From Polysphondylium violaceum (lineage: Eukaryota; Evosea; Eumycetozoa; Dictyosteliales; Dictyosteliaceae): a stretch of 34,870 bases of DNA. The position numbers and the translations under genes are program-made. The stretch spans positions 1-34,870 of the forward strand of contig AJWJ01000239.1 in NCBI GenBank assembly GCA_000277445.1, read 5' to 3'. The notes under the pieces are model-generated. The model was not told where the DNA came from and ran no database searches. It was given only the letters and a program-made list of their open reading frames with translations. Shown piece after piece: positions 11,471-20,372 of the stretch; positions within the stretch are counted from its first letter, which is position 1, and each line of letters begins with the position of its first letter.

Positions 11471-12495
11471 TTAAAAGTTTGAATTTGTATAAGGATTCTG
11501 ACCAATCTGGTATGGTTGGCCACCAGAACCAGGCATAGTCATCATATGAGCAGGGAAGCCAGGTATTTGTGATGGAGGTGGTGCTTGTTGGGGTTGAACA
11601 ATGGGATCGGTGACTAGATTTCTATGATCAAATTTAATCAACTCTACAAATGGATACAAGTATTCAGCATAAGTATTCAAATGTTCAGCAGCGGCAATGA
11701 AACCCTCTTCACCCGATAGACATTGTAACTCTACCATACTATGTTTATTGATTGCATCTCCTCTAGTTCCATCGGCCAACACTCTTTTATGATTCACTAG
11801 ATAAAGTGATAGATTATAGGTGCTGTAACAATACCCCTCAACAAAGTATTCATAATCTTTACTATAAATATAGACGAGGTATTTATAATTAATATCACTA
11901 CTAATAGTACAAGCATAATAGTAGCAGTACAACAAGTATACATACACATAACCTAAATTCTCTATATATGTAAAAAAGCTTTGATTTCCTTTGATATCAA
12001 TCACATTTCTAATCATGGCATTGATATTCTCCTTTACTTGAGGACTACCTATATATCTGACATAAACTGTGTTCTTTTCATATCGAATATGTATTTCTGA
12101 TGGTAAAATAGATCCCTCTGCCCAGCCTATATAGTGTTTGGTTAATATCTATTTTGTATCGCTCTATCATATCCGATATCATATCACATTATCAAACACA
12201 TACTAGGACCAGCTGATTGAATTGTGGTTTTAAATACCATTTCTTTGTAATTTACAGGAGCTTCACATCTCATCATACCCTTTACTCGTTGAATAAAGGT
12301 ACTGAGTGGGGTGGTGAGAATGCCGTGGAGACTGCATTCATAGATATTGCTTGCACCTGCTTTGCCTTGAGTGTTGTTTAGTGTATTGAAATATGCTTCC
12401 TGTCCACTAGTGTTTGGTACCTGTGGTTTGGTTTGATATGGCAAACTATGTTGACCACCCCCTCCACCACCACCTGCTTTATTATAGTTTTGCAT
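11471..12495 (-). CDS. med18: Mediator of RNA polymerase II transcription subunit 18
   Basis: Exons 12495-12204, 12126-11946 and 11861-11471 give 287 residues; human MED18 has 208. MED18 is a head-module subunit (with MED20 and MED8) that contacts Pol II. Landmarks line up with the human protein: YECSLHGILTTPLSTFIQRV, then NYKEMVF, VYVRYIGSPQVKENINAMIR followed by NVIDI, YIENLGYVKDYEYFVEGY across the second splice junction, and HLNTYAEYLYPFVELIKFDH near the end. The donor GTATGT inside a TATGTGTATGT repeat was chosen for intron 2 because it keeps the frame and gives the family-like LGYV-KDYEYF join. Extra length comes from a Gly/Asn-rich N-terminus and a Pro/Gln-rich C-terminus. Confidence 0.87.
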
Positions 12496-12946
12496 CGTTT
12501 ATATATATACTACTACAACACACTCACACTCACTCCTGATAAGGGTAGGTGAACATCTATAACAACAACTAATAATAATATGCAAATTTAAATTTTATAA
12601 AAAAAATAAAAAATTTATTTCAAATATTTACTAGTGGTACTCTTAAATTATTCATCTGACTTGATGGACCATGGCTTGAATAGTTACCACATCTATGACC
12701 TGTTCTGTATTAATCGACAGGTTACAATTTCAAAGATGATCGATTAAATAGTTTTTAGTCATAGTAAATTAAAAATGATTTTTTAACATTTTTTATATTT
12801 CCCCCAAAAGTGAAAAATAAATAATTTCCCTCACCCCATTCACACCACGCTCACCTTCTATATACATCTCACACACTACACGGAAAAAACAACACATTCA
12901 AATTTAATGTTTGCTTGTTGTTGTTTTGTTATCATACCACACAAGT
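12496..12946. promoter_or_regulatory. Divergent intergenic region, med18 / Trp-motif gene
   Basis: It is AT-rich with two less AT-rich patches. The first, about 12640-12740, contains the inverted repeat ACCTGT (12698-12703) / ACAGGT (12717-12722). The second, about 12828-12885, is CA-rich (CACCCC, CACACCACG, CACACTACACGG), on the opposite strand resembling GT-rich G-boxes bound by GBF in dictyostelids. The match is by eye only. No gene is seen. Confidence 0.35.
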
Positions 12947-12954
12947 ATGTTTGA
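12907..12954 (+). promoter_or_regulatory. Upstream ORF overlapping the start of the Trp-motif gene
   Basis: A 15-codon frame opens at ATG 12907 and stops at TGA 12952-12954, overlapping the main ATG at 12947 in another frame. Ribosomes using it could not reach the main start without backing up or leaky scanning. Whether the transcript includes it is unknown. Confidence 0.4.
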
Positions 12955-13750
12955 TTCTCACTTTGATGATTTTCTATCAAGCATGAACGATACCTCTGTT
13001 GTTGAGCACAATAGACTAAATAATAGCAGTAATAGTAGTAGTAGTAGTAATAACAACAATGCTATCAACAAACAAAAGACATCTTCCAGAGGATTGATTG
13101 ATCTACTTGACCAACAGCAACATACATTGCCAAATGACAATAATAATCCAACAACATCGACATCGACATCGACTTCAACAGCAGGATCATCTGTACCCCA
13201 ACTGAAAAGGGGATCTTCGTATTTAATTAATAAACAGCACTGTCAACCACTCAAATCATCATTGAATGAATGGAGAACTGATTTTTATCCAAATCTATCC
13301 TATGCTGGTAGTGCTAGTACTCATGGTGGTAGTGCTCTAGATGAACAACAACAACAGCAAATAAATAACAATAGTATCAACAACTATGAATTCAATCTTC
13401 AAGATAGTGAACAAAGTAAAAAAGAAGAAAAAGAGTCGGAATCTCTGTTACAGCAAAGAGTTAAACAATGGCAACAAGATATTCATTTTGATATCAAAGA
13501 ATCCTCTAAACACTTTTATGAAAACCTACCACCTAAAATAATAGTCAATCGTTCCATTTGTGGTAAAGGCAATAGTAGTAATAATGATAAAGATAATAAT
13601 GGTAGTAGTAATAACAACAACAGCAATGACAATGACAACCTAGGAGTGGAAGATAGTTTTTTAAAATGGAGAAACCAATTTAACGATGCAATGGATTGTA
13701 AAATGAAAGAAACAAAGAGATCTACAAAGATTATAATCACTTCAAAATGA
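12947..13750 (+). CDS. Uncharacterised low-complexity protein with three evenly spaced Trp motifs
   Basis: A single exon of 267 residues, not matched to any family I know. Most of it is Ser/Asn/Gln/Thr-rich. Three short ordered islands stand out: LNEWRTDFYPNL (Trp109), VKQWQQDIHFDI (Trp175) and FLKWRNQFNDAM (Trp241). They share a pattern of a hydrophobic residue three before Trp, then Trp-[RQ]-x-[DQ]-[FI]-x3-[LIM], like a short amphipathic helix. The Trp residues are exactly 66 apart. The N-terminus (FDSHFDDFLSSMND) may be a fourth, Trp-less variant. The pattern suggests a multivalent linear-motif protein binding a common partner; this is inference. The ATG at 12947 is the first in this frame. 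Confidence 0.65.
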   Translation: MFDSHFDDFLSSMNDTSVVEHNRLNNSSNSSSSSNNNNAINKQKTSSRGLIDLLDQQQHTLPNDNNNPTTSTSTSTSTAGSSVPQLKRGSSYLINKQHCQPLKSSLNEWRTDFYPNLSYAGSASTHGGSALDEQQQQQINNNSINNYEFNLQDSEQSKKEEKESESLLQQRVKQWQQDIHFDIKESSKHFYENLPPKIIVNRSICGKGNSSNNDKDNNGSSNNNNSNDNDNLGVEDSFLKWRNQFNDAMDCKMKETKRSTKIIITSK

Positions 13751-14142
13751 TAATACGCCATCTCCTATCCTAGCTAGAATCAAATACAAGTATATTACAC
13801 AAAGAGATACAATAACAACTAAAGTAGTAGAGGTAGTTTGTTGTTGTGTTGTTGTTGTTGTTGTTGGCTACACAACTAAAGAGTATCATACTTTAAACTC
13901 TCAAAGTTGGTTTCAATGGTATACTGTTCTATAGATGCATAGTACAATAGTTATTCCTATTATTAAGAAATAATAACAATAAAGGATGTGTCTTTGTAGA
14001 GATTAATGTTTATATTTCACATACACCTATGTACACAAGTGCATTTATTAATTAATTTGAAAAATTGGGGGAGGGGTGTGGATTTACAATGAATAAAGGT
14101 TGATTATATATATATCTGTTTTGTTGTTGTTGTTTCTTTTGT
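13751..14142. other. Intergenic region between convergent genes
   Basis: This is 3' flank for both neighbours. It holds GTT/TTG trinucleotide runs (about 13838-13866 and 14118-14133) and an AT-rich remainder. No gene is seen. Confidence 0.5.
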
Positions 14143-14776
14143 TTAAATACGATTAAGTTGTGAGGGAGGTTTCTTATAATCGATAGTATTCTTTATAAAT
14201 CCTGTGAAAAATGATAATGCAAGCTAAATTATGAGAATAAGTTTTTGTTAGTAATCAGTGCCCTCTCACACGTTCATCCACAATTATTTCATCATTATGA
14301 CTACCTACAGAATAAACGATTCTTATAACTACAATAATAATATCTGGTGCGAATCCAAATCTTGAATGCTTCTTATATTTATGATCTACAATGATAATAA
14401 CTGCTAAATTAACAATATGGAGGAAAGCAATAGCAATCATACCCCATAAAAACTAGATATATGAATTGATGGTTAGTTGATCCCATTACTCTATTACTCT
14501 ACTATTACTATTACTTACTAATCTAAGGAAAAGTTTCTTCTTTTTATGTAAACCTCTAATACCTATAATCATGAGTATAATATTTAAAAATCCTAAAATA
14601 ATATCAAATGGCATTTGACACCATCCCATGACACCAAATGTCTATATTGAGAATGACGATGATGTTAGCAATCACGATGGGATGTATATATATCTACTAC
14701 TTACACCAAGTAAAGATGCAGCCACGATAAACCAGTATTGTGATCTGGTCAATTGAACATACTCGTCGTGATGCAT
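14143..14776 (-). CDS. Small multi-pass membrane protein, four exons, unknown family
   Basis: This gene appears only when short exons are joined: 14776-14705, 14641-14519, 14452-14309 and 14223-14143, all phase 0, giving 139 aa. Signals are GTAAGT, GTAAGT and GTAGGT donors with ATATAG, ATCTAG and ATTTAG acceptors. The product has about four hydrophobic segments: YWFIVAASLLGTFGVMGW, FDIILGFLNIILMIIGI, LWGMIAIAFLHIVNLAVIII and DIIIVVIRIVYSLALSFFTG, with Lys-rich loops (LHKKKK, DHKYKKHS) and a basic tail ending PPSQLNRI. A second in-frame donor (GTGAGA, 14269) would extend exon 3 to 14270, add 13 polar residues and give 152 aa; without any third intron the frame stops at 14255. The 139-residue form gives the smoother last membrane segment. 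No function is known to me. Confidence 0.7.
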
Positions 14777-15310
14777 TTTAAATTATATAGTATATATCTC
14801 TTTATAAATAAATAAAAAAGTAATTAAACAAAAATAGATGCTGTGAATAGTTATAATTTCAATACAAAACAGAATCGGTATTGGCTTGCTGCAATTTTGA
14901 AAAAATTGAAAAAAACACAAAAAAAAAAAATAAATTAAAAAAATTGTGATGATTGTTTTCAAATAAATGGGGCAACAAAAAAGAAATCAAAGTTTTTTAT
15001 AATGGGGGCACAATGTCGAAAAATGGTCTAATATGATGTTATCTTGACTTTTTCAAGATACAGAAACTTGATGAGATGAGATGGATAATATTAACAATAA
15101 AGTAGTACTACTCTATTTTATATATACAATGAGTTGTTATTTGTTTGAAAAATTTAATATATTTTTATTTTTTTTTTTTATTTATTTTTTTATTTTTTCA
15201 AACCACGCCCCCCAACAAAAACACACACACTCGGGGTGAATATGAAAATTGTATCATTTGTTGTTGTAAAATAGAGATAAATAGTAATATTAGTAGTAGT
15301 AATATAAAGA
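14777..15310. promoter_or_regulatory. Divergent intergenic region, small membrane protein / GRASP
   Basis: AT-rich DNA with poly(A) and poly(T) tracts. It contains a perfect 8-bp inverted repeat, TATCTTGA (15040-15047) and TCAAGATA (15053-15060), with a 5-nt loop. A C-rich patch near 15205-15213 (CACGCCCCCC) lies next to a CA-repeat, about 100 bp before the GRASP ATG. No gene is seen. Confidence 0.4.
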
Positions 15311-16279
15311 ATGGGTCAACAACAATCACAACTAAATCAAATACAAGAAGAGAATCCATACAATAAGACGGGATATCATGTATTACAAGTACACTCAAAT
15401 TCACCATCGTCTGGAAAACTTTATCCCTTTTTTGACTTTATTGTAGCCGCCAACCAGGTGGTGTTTGAGAAAGAGGATCAACGATTTTCAGAGATATTTA
15501 GAAACAATATCGATAAGAATGTGCATTTGATAGTGTACAATATAAAGACAGACACGACAAGAGAGGTGGTGATCACCCCGAGCACCACATGGGGCGGACA
15601 GGGTTTAGCCGGCATCAGTATACGTTACAGTTCGTGGGAAAAGACATTGGAGACTGTGTGGCATGTGGTCGACGTGTACTTGAATTCACCCGCACACGAT
15701 GCAGCACTCGAGACACGAACAGACTTTATTGTGGGCACCCCAGACATCATATTCAACGAACAAGAGGATTTCTTTACACTGATAAACAACAACATGTACA
15801 GACCAATCCAGTTGTACGTCTATAGCACACTCACAGAGAATGTGCGTCTGGTCAACATCACCCCCAACAAGAACTGGGGCGGCTCGGGTAGTCTGGGCTG
15901 CGACATTGGATACGGTCTCCTCCACCGTATCCCCACCAAACAGATTCAAACCTCTCAAATGATTTCACCGTCGATGGAGAGACTCAAAATCTCCAACTCT
16001 CCCTCGACTCAACCCATCGCAAACAACAGCCTCACCACCCCATCAACCAACATCTCTTCCCCCTCACCCAATGTAGATTACACAGCATTCCCCTCACCTC
16101 CAACCTCTCAACCAATCCAAATCAACAACACCAACAATTATTTAACTCCCCAAAAAGATCAATCCAGCAACAACAACAACAACGATGATGGACAACAAGT
16201 CAACTTTGATCTAACTGAACAATTACACGCAGTTTCTAATCAATCCCAACATAATATTGGCATTATTCCAAATAATTAA
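15311..16279 (+). CDS. grpA: Golgi reassembly and stacking protein (GRASP)
   Basis: A single exon of 322 residues. GRASP proteins tether Golgi membranes and are needed for unconventional secretion; in D. discoideum the GRASP gene grpA is required for release of the acyl-CoA-binding protein AcbA. The N-terminus MGQQQSQ gives the N-myristoylation glycine at position 2. Two tandem GRASP-type PDZ domains follow: PDZ1 (about 18-105, GYHVLQVHSNSPSSGKLYPF, FFDFIVAANQ) and PDZ2 (about 106-205, WHVVDVYLNSPAHDAAL, TDFIVGTP). Each ends with a paired Trp-Gly-Gly strand (TWGGQGLAGISIRY; NWGGSGSLGCDIGYGLLHRI). Residues 206-322 are a Ser/Pro/Asn/Gln-rich regulatory tail, as in animal GRASPs. The PDZ region uses many C-ending codons. 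Confidence 0.93.
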   Translation: MGQQQSQLNQIQEENPYNKTGYHVLQVHSNSPSSGKLYPFFDFIVAANQVVFEKEDQRFSEIFRNNIDKNVHLIVYNIKTDTTREVVITPSTTWGGQGLAGISIRYSSWEKTLETVWHVVDVYLNSPAHDAALETRTDFIVGTPDIIFNEQEDFFTLINNNMYRPIQLYVYSTLTENVRLVNITPNKNWGGSGSLGCDIGYGLLHRIPTKQIQTSQMISPSMERLKISNSPSTQPIANNSLTTPSTNISSPSPNVDYTAFPSPPTSQPIQINNTNNYLTPQKDQSSNNNNNDDGQQVNFDLTEQLHAVSNQSQHNIGIIPNN

Positions 16280-16361
16280 TAATAAACATATATACATTAC
16301 AGCTATTATAATCTATATATCTATATCTATATCTAAATCTCTTTTATTTTCTTTTTTTTTC

Positions 16362-16986
16362 TTAAAACTTTAAATTATATTTACATAATTGATTAATTTC
16401 ATCTTTAATCAATGATCTTAGATTCACATTTGCATCTTTATTGTCCAACCATTGCTTTGATTTTGAATCATAATCGAATCTCTTTGGACCGCTAATGGGT
16501 GATGACCACCAAATCTGTCTATTTGGAGTTTGTTTATTAATTACATATGTTCCCAATGATCCCAGTTTTAATGTTAATACACCTGCCTATAAAGATAGAT
16601 TAGTATACTATTTTCAATCTCAATCTTTATTAATCATTCATCATCGATTGTATATTACATACAGCAGATTCAACATCAAAATCATCTAAATCTAAATCTT
16701 GGCCTATTTCTTCAAATTTCTCTACAAACAATTCCAATTCAACATCTACAATATCATGAAATGCATTTTCATCAAGTATTTCATTCTGAGTTGAATAGAA
16801 TCTAATTTTATAATTATTGTTATTGTTATTGTTATTGTTACTATTATTATTTAAAGATACTGAAATTGATTGATCATTATTATTATTCAATGCTAAAGGA
16901 TATCTATGTGATGAATTATACACTCTCAGCACATTTCTACTGCCACTATTATATTTAAATAAATTTCTTAATCTAATCATTTTCAT
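16362..16986 (-). CDS. fxn: Frataxin, mitochondrial
   Basis: Exons 16986-16663 and 16586-16362 give 182 residues with a phase-0 intron. Frataxin is the matrix protein that stimulates the cysteine desulfurase/ISCU complex in Fe-S cluster assembly. The N-terminus [20 protein letters not shown] is basic and lacks acids, as expected for a mitochondrial targeting peptide; an Asn-rich linker follows. The mature domain begins near [19 protein letters not shown] with the acidic ridge [10 protein letters not shown]. The beta-sheet core [20 protein letters not shown] then [19 protein letters not shown] is almost canonical. It ends with the helical [15 protein letters not shown]. The start at 16986 is chosen over the ATG two codons downstream; either gives the same mature protein. 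Confidence 0.94.
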
Positions 16987-17074
16987 TGAACTGGGAAATG
17001 AATCAAAAATAAAATAAAAAATCAAACCAAGGCCCAAAAAAAACGAAAAAAAGAAAAAAAAAAATCATAAGAAA
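16987..17074. promoter_or_regulatory. 88-bp bidirectional promoter, frataxin / methyltransferase
   Basis: Only 88 bp lie between the ATGs of two divergent genes, so both 5' UTRs and core promoters must fit here or overlap. The stretch is A-rich on the + strand with a central CAAGGCCCAAAAAAAACG segment. Confidence 0.5.
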
Positions 17075-18156
17075 ATGTCTGAAAATAATACAAATAATAG
17101 TGGGAATGGTGAGATAAATAATAGTAATAATAATAGTCGTTTTAGTATAGATAGAAATAAAGATATCATTACTGTTGATTCCACACATACAAAAAGATGG
17201 GTAGAGTATGGTGCATATTTAAATGCTAGATCCAAGGTGGTATTGGAGGGAGGCGGTTGCAATCCACATCCGTATGAGAGACAGGTATCGAGAGATGTGT
17301 TTTGCATGGATGCTGTGGAATGGGTAAAGCAGAATGAAATTGGCCAAGATGCATCAATCATCACTTCCTTGCCTGATATCACAGAGATCTCAAATTTTAC
17401 TCTCGAAGAATACAAACTATGGTTTAGAGAAACTGTGCAATTGATTTGTTCAAAAGTATGTTGTTGTGCGATAGGATGATAGGGACGGTGTATTAACTCA
17501 TACTTTACATCATCACCAACTAGTTGACAGACACAAATGTGGCTATATTTTATCAAACAGATATTAAAAAGAGATGCAAGAAATCCAATGGACGATTTGA
17601 TCAGTATGTGGACAAGGGCTACTTGTGTCAGAGAGGCGCAGAAGAGGCAGGATGCAAAGTTGTGTGGCACAAGATCATGACAGCAAGCGATAAACCGTTT
17701 GTGTCGAGGAACAAAGCTTGTTTTTCGCACATGATATGCGTGGCAAAGAGTCCAAGGTTACTGGATTTTGAAGACAGTACGCCAGATATCAACAGACGTG
17801 GCGACATGATATGGTCCCGAGCAATGGGCCTCAACTCGTGCAAGGTTGCAATCATGTATCTTAAATCACTAAATATGAAATGCGTCGTTGATCCATTCTG
17901 TGGCAAAGGCAGTATACTCGCCGTCGCCAACCTCTATGGCATGAACTCGATTGGCGTGGATTTGTCTGTGGCTAAATCAAGAGAGTCTATTGCATTGACG
18001 CTGGATCCCATTCTAATCGAAACATTTAGTAATCGTTATTGTAAAGTACTTGAAAAGAAACAATCTGGTGAATCAGTCGTCATCGATGATACTGAGGAAC
18101 CCGAGGATCAACAGGATCAACAAGATCAAGATCAAGATAAAGAGGAAAAAGAATAA
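17075..18156 (+). CDS. Putative SAM-dependent methyltransferase with permuted motif order
   Basis: Exons 17075-17455 and 17524-18156 give 337 residues. An Asn/Ser-rich N-terminus of about 30 residues precedes the fold. The catalytic-type segment comes first: ASIITSLPDITEI (motif IV position, SLPD in place of DPPY), followed by YKLWFRETVQLICSKLTDT and VAIFYQTD. The SAM-binding segment comes late: CVVDPFCGKGSILAVANLYG, then IGVDLS, matching motif I (DPFxGxGS) and motif II. That order is seen in the beta-class amino-methyltransferases. The substrate could be RNA, DNA or protein; the DPFxGxGS style favours a nucleic-acid base. The tail is Gln/Asp/Lys-rich and disordered. The LTDT start of exon 2 follows an ACTAG acceptor. 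Confidence 0.72.
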
Positions 18157-18179
18157 ATGTATTTATTGTTATCACATGA

Positions 18180-20028
18180 TTAAAAGTTTGAAAAGTTTCC
18201 ATAGGTCTTGGATTTCTTTTGTTGTTGTTCTTGTTGTAGTGTTGGAGTCGTTGATGATGCGCTGGGTAGATTTAATGATTGATTGGTTCTTTTGTTTGAC
18301 GTTGTTGTGGTGGATGAGGCACTGGGGAGATATTTACCAACACCAGTACTACTATTGCTATTACCACTAATATTAGCGGGATTACTAAACCATGAGCCTC
18401 TTTCGTCAGACTCATCATACTTGTTCTGGTTCTTTTTCTTTTCTTGTTTGAGCTTCTCTTCAAACTCTTCTCTGATAACGTTGGGGAATGGGTTCTCGAG
18501 GACAGAGGTCGACACAATGGTGATTGGTTTGGTGGGACGATCGTTGTCGTCGACACTCACCATTTCAATCTTTTTCAAGGTATCCAGCCCTCCCACGACC
18601 TTGCCAAAGATTGTGTGAACGTTGTTGAGATGAGGTGTGGATCTAAAGGTGATGAAAAACTGAGAGTTGTTGGTGTTGGGGCCAGAGTTGGCCATACTCA
18701 ACACACCGCGCTCACTGTGCATTAGTGAGGGCACAAATTCATCTTTAAACGAACGACCCCAAATTGACTTACCACCAGTGCCTGTGCCTGTGGGATCGCC
18801 TCCTTGGGCCATAAAGTTTTTGATCACTCTGTGAAACAAGACCCCGTCATAGTATCCGTCGGTGCAGTGAGTGAGAAAGTTTTCGCACGCCTTGGGCGCG
18901 AGGTCACAGTGTAGTTGGATGTTGAGATCCCCGACATTGGTCTTCATCTGCACATATCCTTTCTTTTTTGTCACCTTTCCCGGTGTTTCTGAAGGATGCT
19001 TTTCCGTAGGCATCTGATTATGACTAAAACCCGTCGAAGTGAACGAAGGTGCTTGAATTGAATGTTTCTTTAATGCTCTCTCTTTCTCTTCTCTTTCTTT
19101 TTTAAACTTTTCAAACTCCCTTTCTACCTTTTCTTCTTCAGGGGTCAATGTTTTCTTTATTGTTGTCGTAGTAGTTGCAGTTGTAGTCGTTGTTGGTTTA
19201 TTTGATGATACCACTGCAGTATTAGTATTGCCACTGGTGGTGGGTATACCTTTATCATTCAATTCTTTAATGATTCTATTTGTAGCTTCATTCACGTTGT
19301 TCAAAGATGAAGTTGAGCCCTGAATAATAGATTGTACGTCAATGTTTTGTTGGACAAAATGAGAAGCACTTAAATTCTTTCTATTAGTTGGGTCTTGAAT
19401 TGTAATGATATCCTCTTTTTTGAATGGTGTATCATTGAGTAAATCAACCCAATGCTTTGCATCTATATTTAATTTCTTTACCGCATCAAAACTATATACA
19501 TTTCCCGAAGTTTTAATAACTACGATATGAGAGAAATCTGTAAATTCTTTCTCAAGTACAGGACATTGAAATTTATCTGATTGATAGTAAAGTAATGTTA
19601 GTACGTATATATGTAAGTGTCTGCTACTTTGTTAGTTACCTTCACTGTTTTTTGAGAAATGTACTCTGAAATAGTCTTTAATGGTACACGCTTTACCAGA
19701 GATCGGATCTACACCATGTTTCTTTATAAAGGGGATAAGATTTCTTTTGTACAGATGTACAGAGGTATTCAGTCGCTCATGTTAGTATAGTGATATTGTG
19801 ACAGGGGTATTCATTAGTATTTATTACCTACAACATATCAAATAGGTAACCCTGATCATTCGACATTGCATCGTCGTGGTCAAACGGCTGCAACGACAGA
19901 GTGCAACAATTGAATGGCAAGGGTTTGATAGAGTTGTTTTTAGAATCACCCTCCCTCTTTCCGCCAAAATCATTGACCCATTCTGTGTGTGTGATGTATT
20001 GTTTATTATGGCTTTTAGAACGTCCCAT
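18180..20028 (-). CDS. ppil2: U-box cyclophilin, PPIL2 orthologue
   Basis: Exons 20028-19832, 19743-19640 and 19576-18180 give 565 residues; human PPIL2 has 520. PPIL2 is a nuclear spliceosome-associated protein with U-box and peptidyl-prolyl isomerase domains. The N-terminus MGRSKSHNKQYITHTEW and LPFNCCTLSLQPF match the family. The U-box/PPIL2 core runs through NLIPFIKKHGVDPISG, FQCPVLEKEFTDFSHIVVIK and GNVYSFDAVKKLNI. A charged coiled linker leads to the cyclophilin domain (VTKKKGYVQMKTNVGDLNIQ; CDLAPKACENFLTHC; FHRVIKNFMAQGGDPTGTGT; SQFFITF). The catalytic Arg in FHRVI is present. The position of the cyclosporin-contacting Trp of cyclophilin A appears to be His (TPHLNNVHTIFG), whereas human PPIL2 has Tyr. 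The C-terminus is a Thr/Ser/Gln-rich extension. Confidence 0.93.
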
Positions 20029-20372
20029 GTCTCTGCCCAAATAAGTCGATGACAATTGTGAAAATAAAAATTTTAAAAAAAAAATAAACTAATGAATAAG
20101 AACAATATTCCACAATATTACTTTTTAATCCCTATTTTATTTTACATTTTCACACAGACAGAGAACTGCTTTTTGATACCATAATTAGAAATTCAAAACT
20201 TTCCAAAAGAACCAGCACAACACCTTCAATAATTTCATGAAAATAGAAAATTTAAAAAACTGAAGATTTTTTTTTCCCCACTTTTTTTTTTTCCTAGTAA
20301 CACATCCACACTCATTGTGTTGCATATATTTATTGGGGATCACTTGATCAATCAAGAATAATAGTATTAGAT
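20029..20372. promoter_or_regulatory. Divergent intergenic region, ppil2 / filamin-domain gene
   Basis: AT-rich, with T tracts near 20267-20294. A 6-bp inverted repeat, CTTGAT (20343-20348) / ATCAAG (20351-20356), lies about 20 bp before the downstream ATG. No gene is seen. Confidence 0.4.

Noticed and set aside
12640-12760. Candidate small RNA with ACCTGT/ACAGGT stem
   Set aside because: It lacks the conserved motif I recall for dictyostelid Class I RNAs, and there is no terminal stem or clear C/D box pair. Retained only as an intergenic note.
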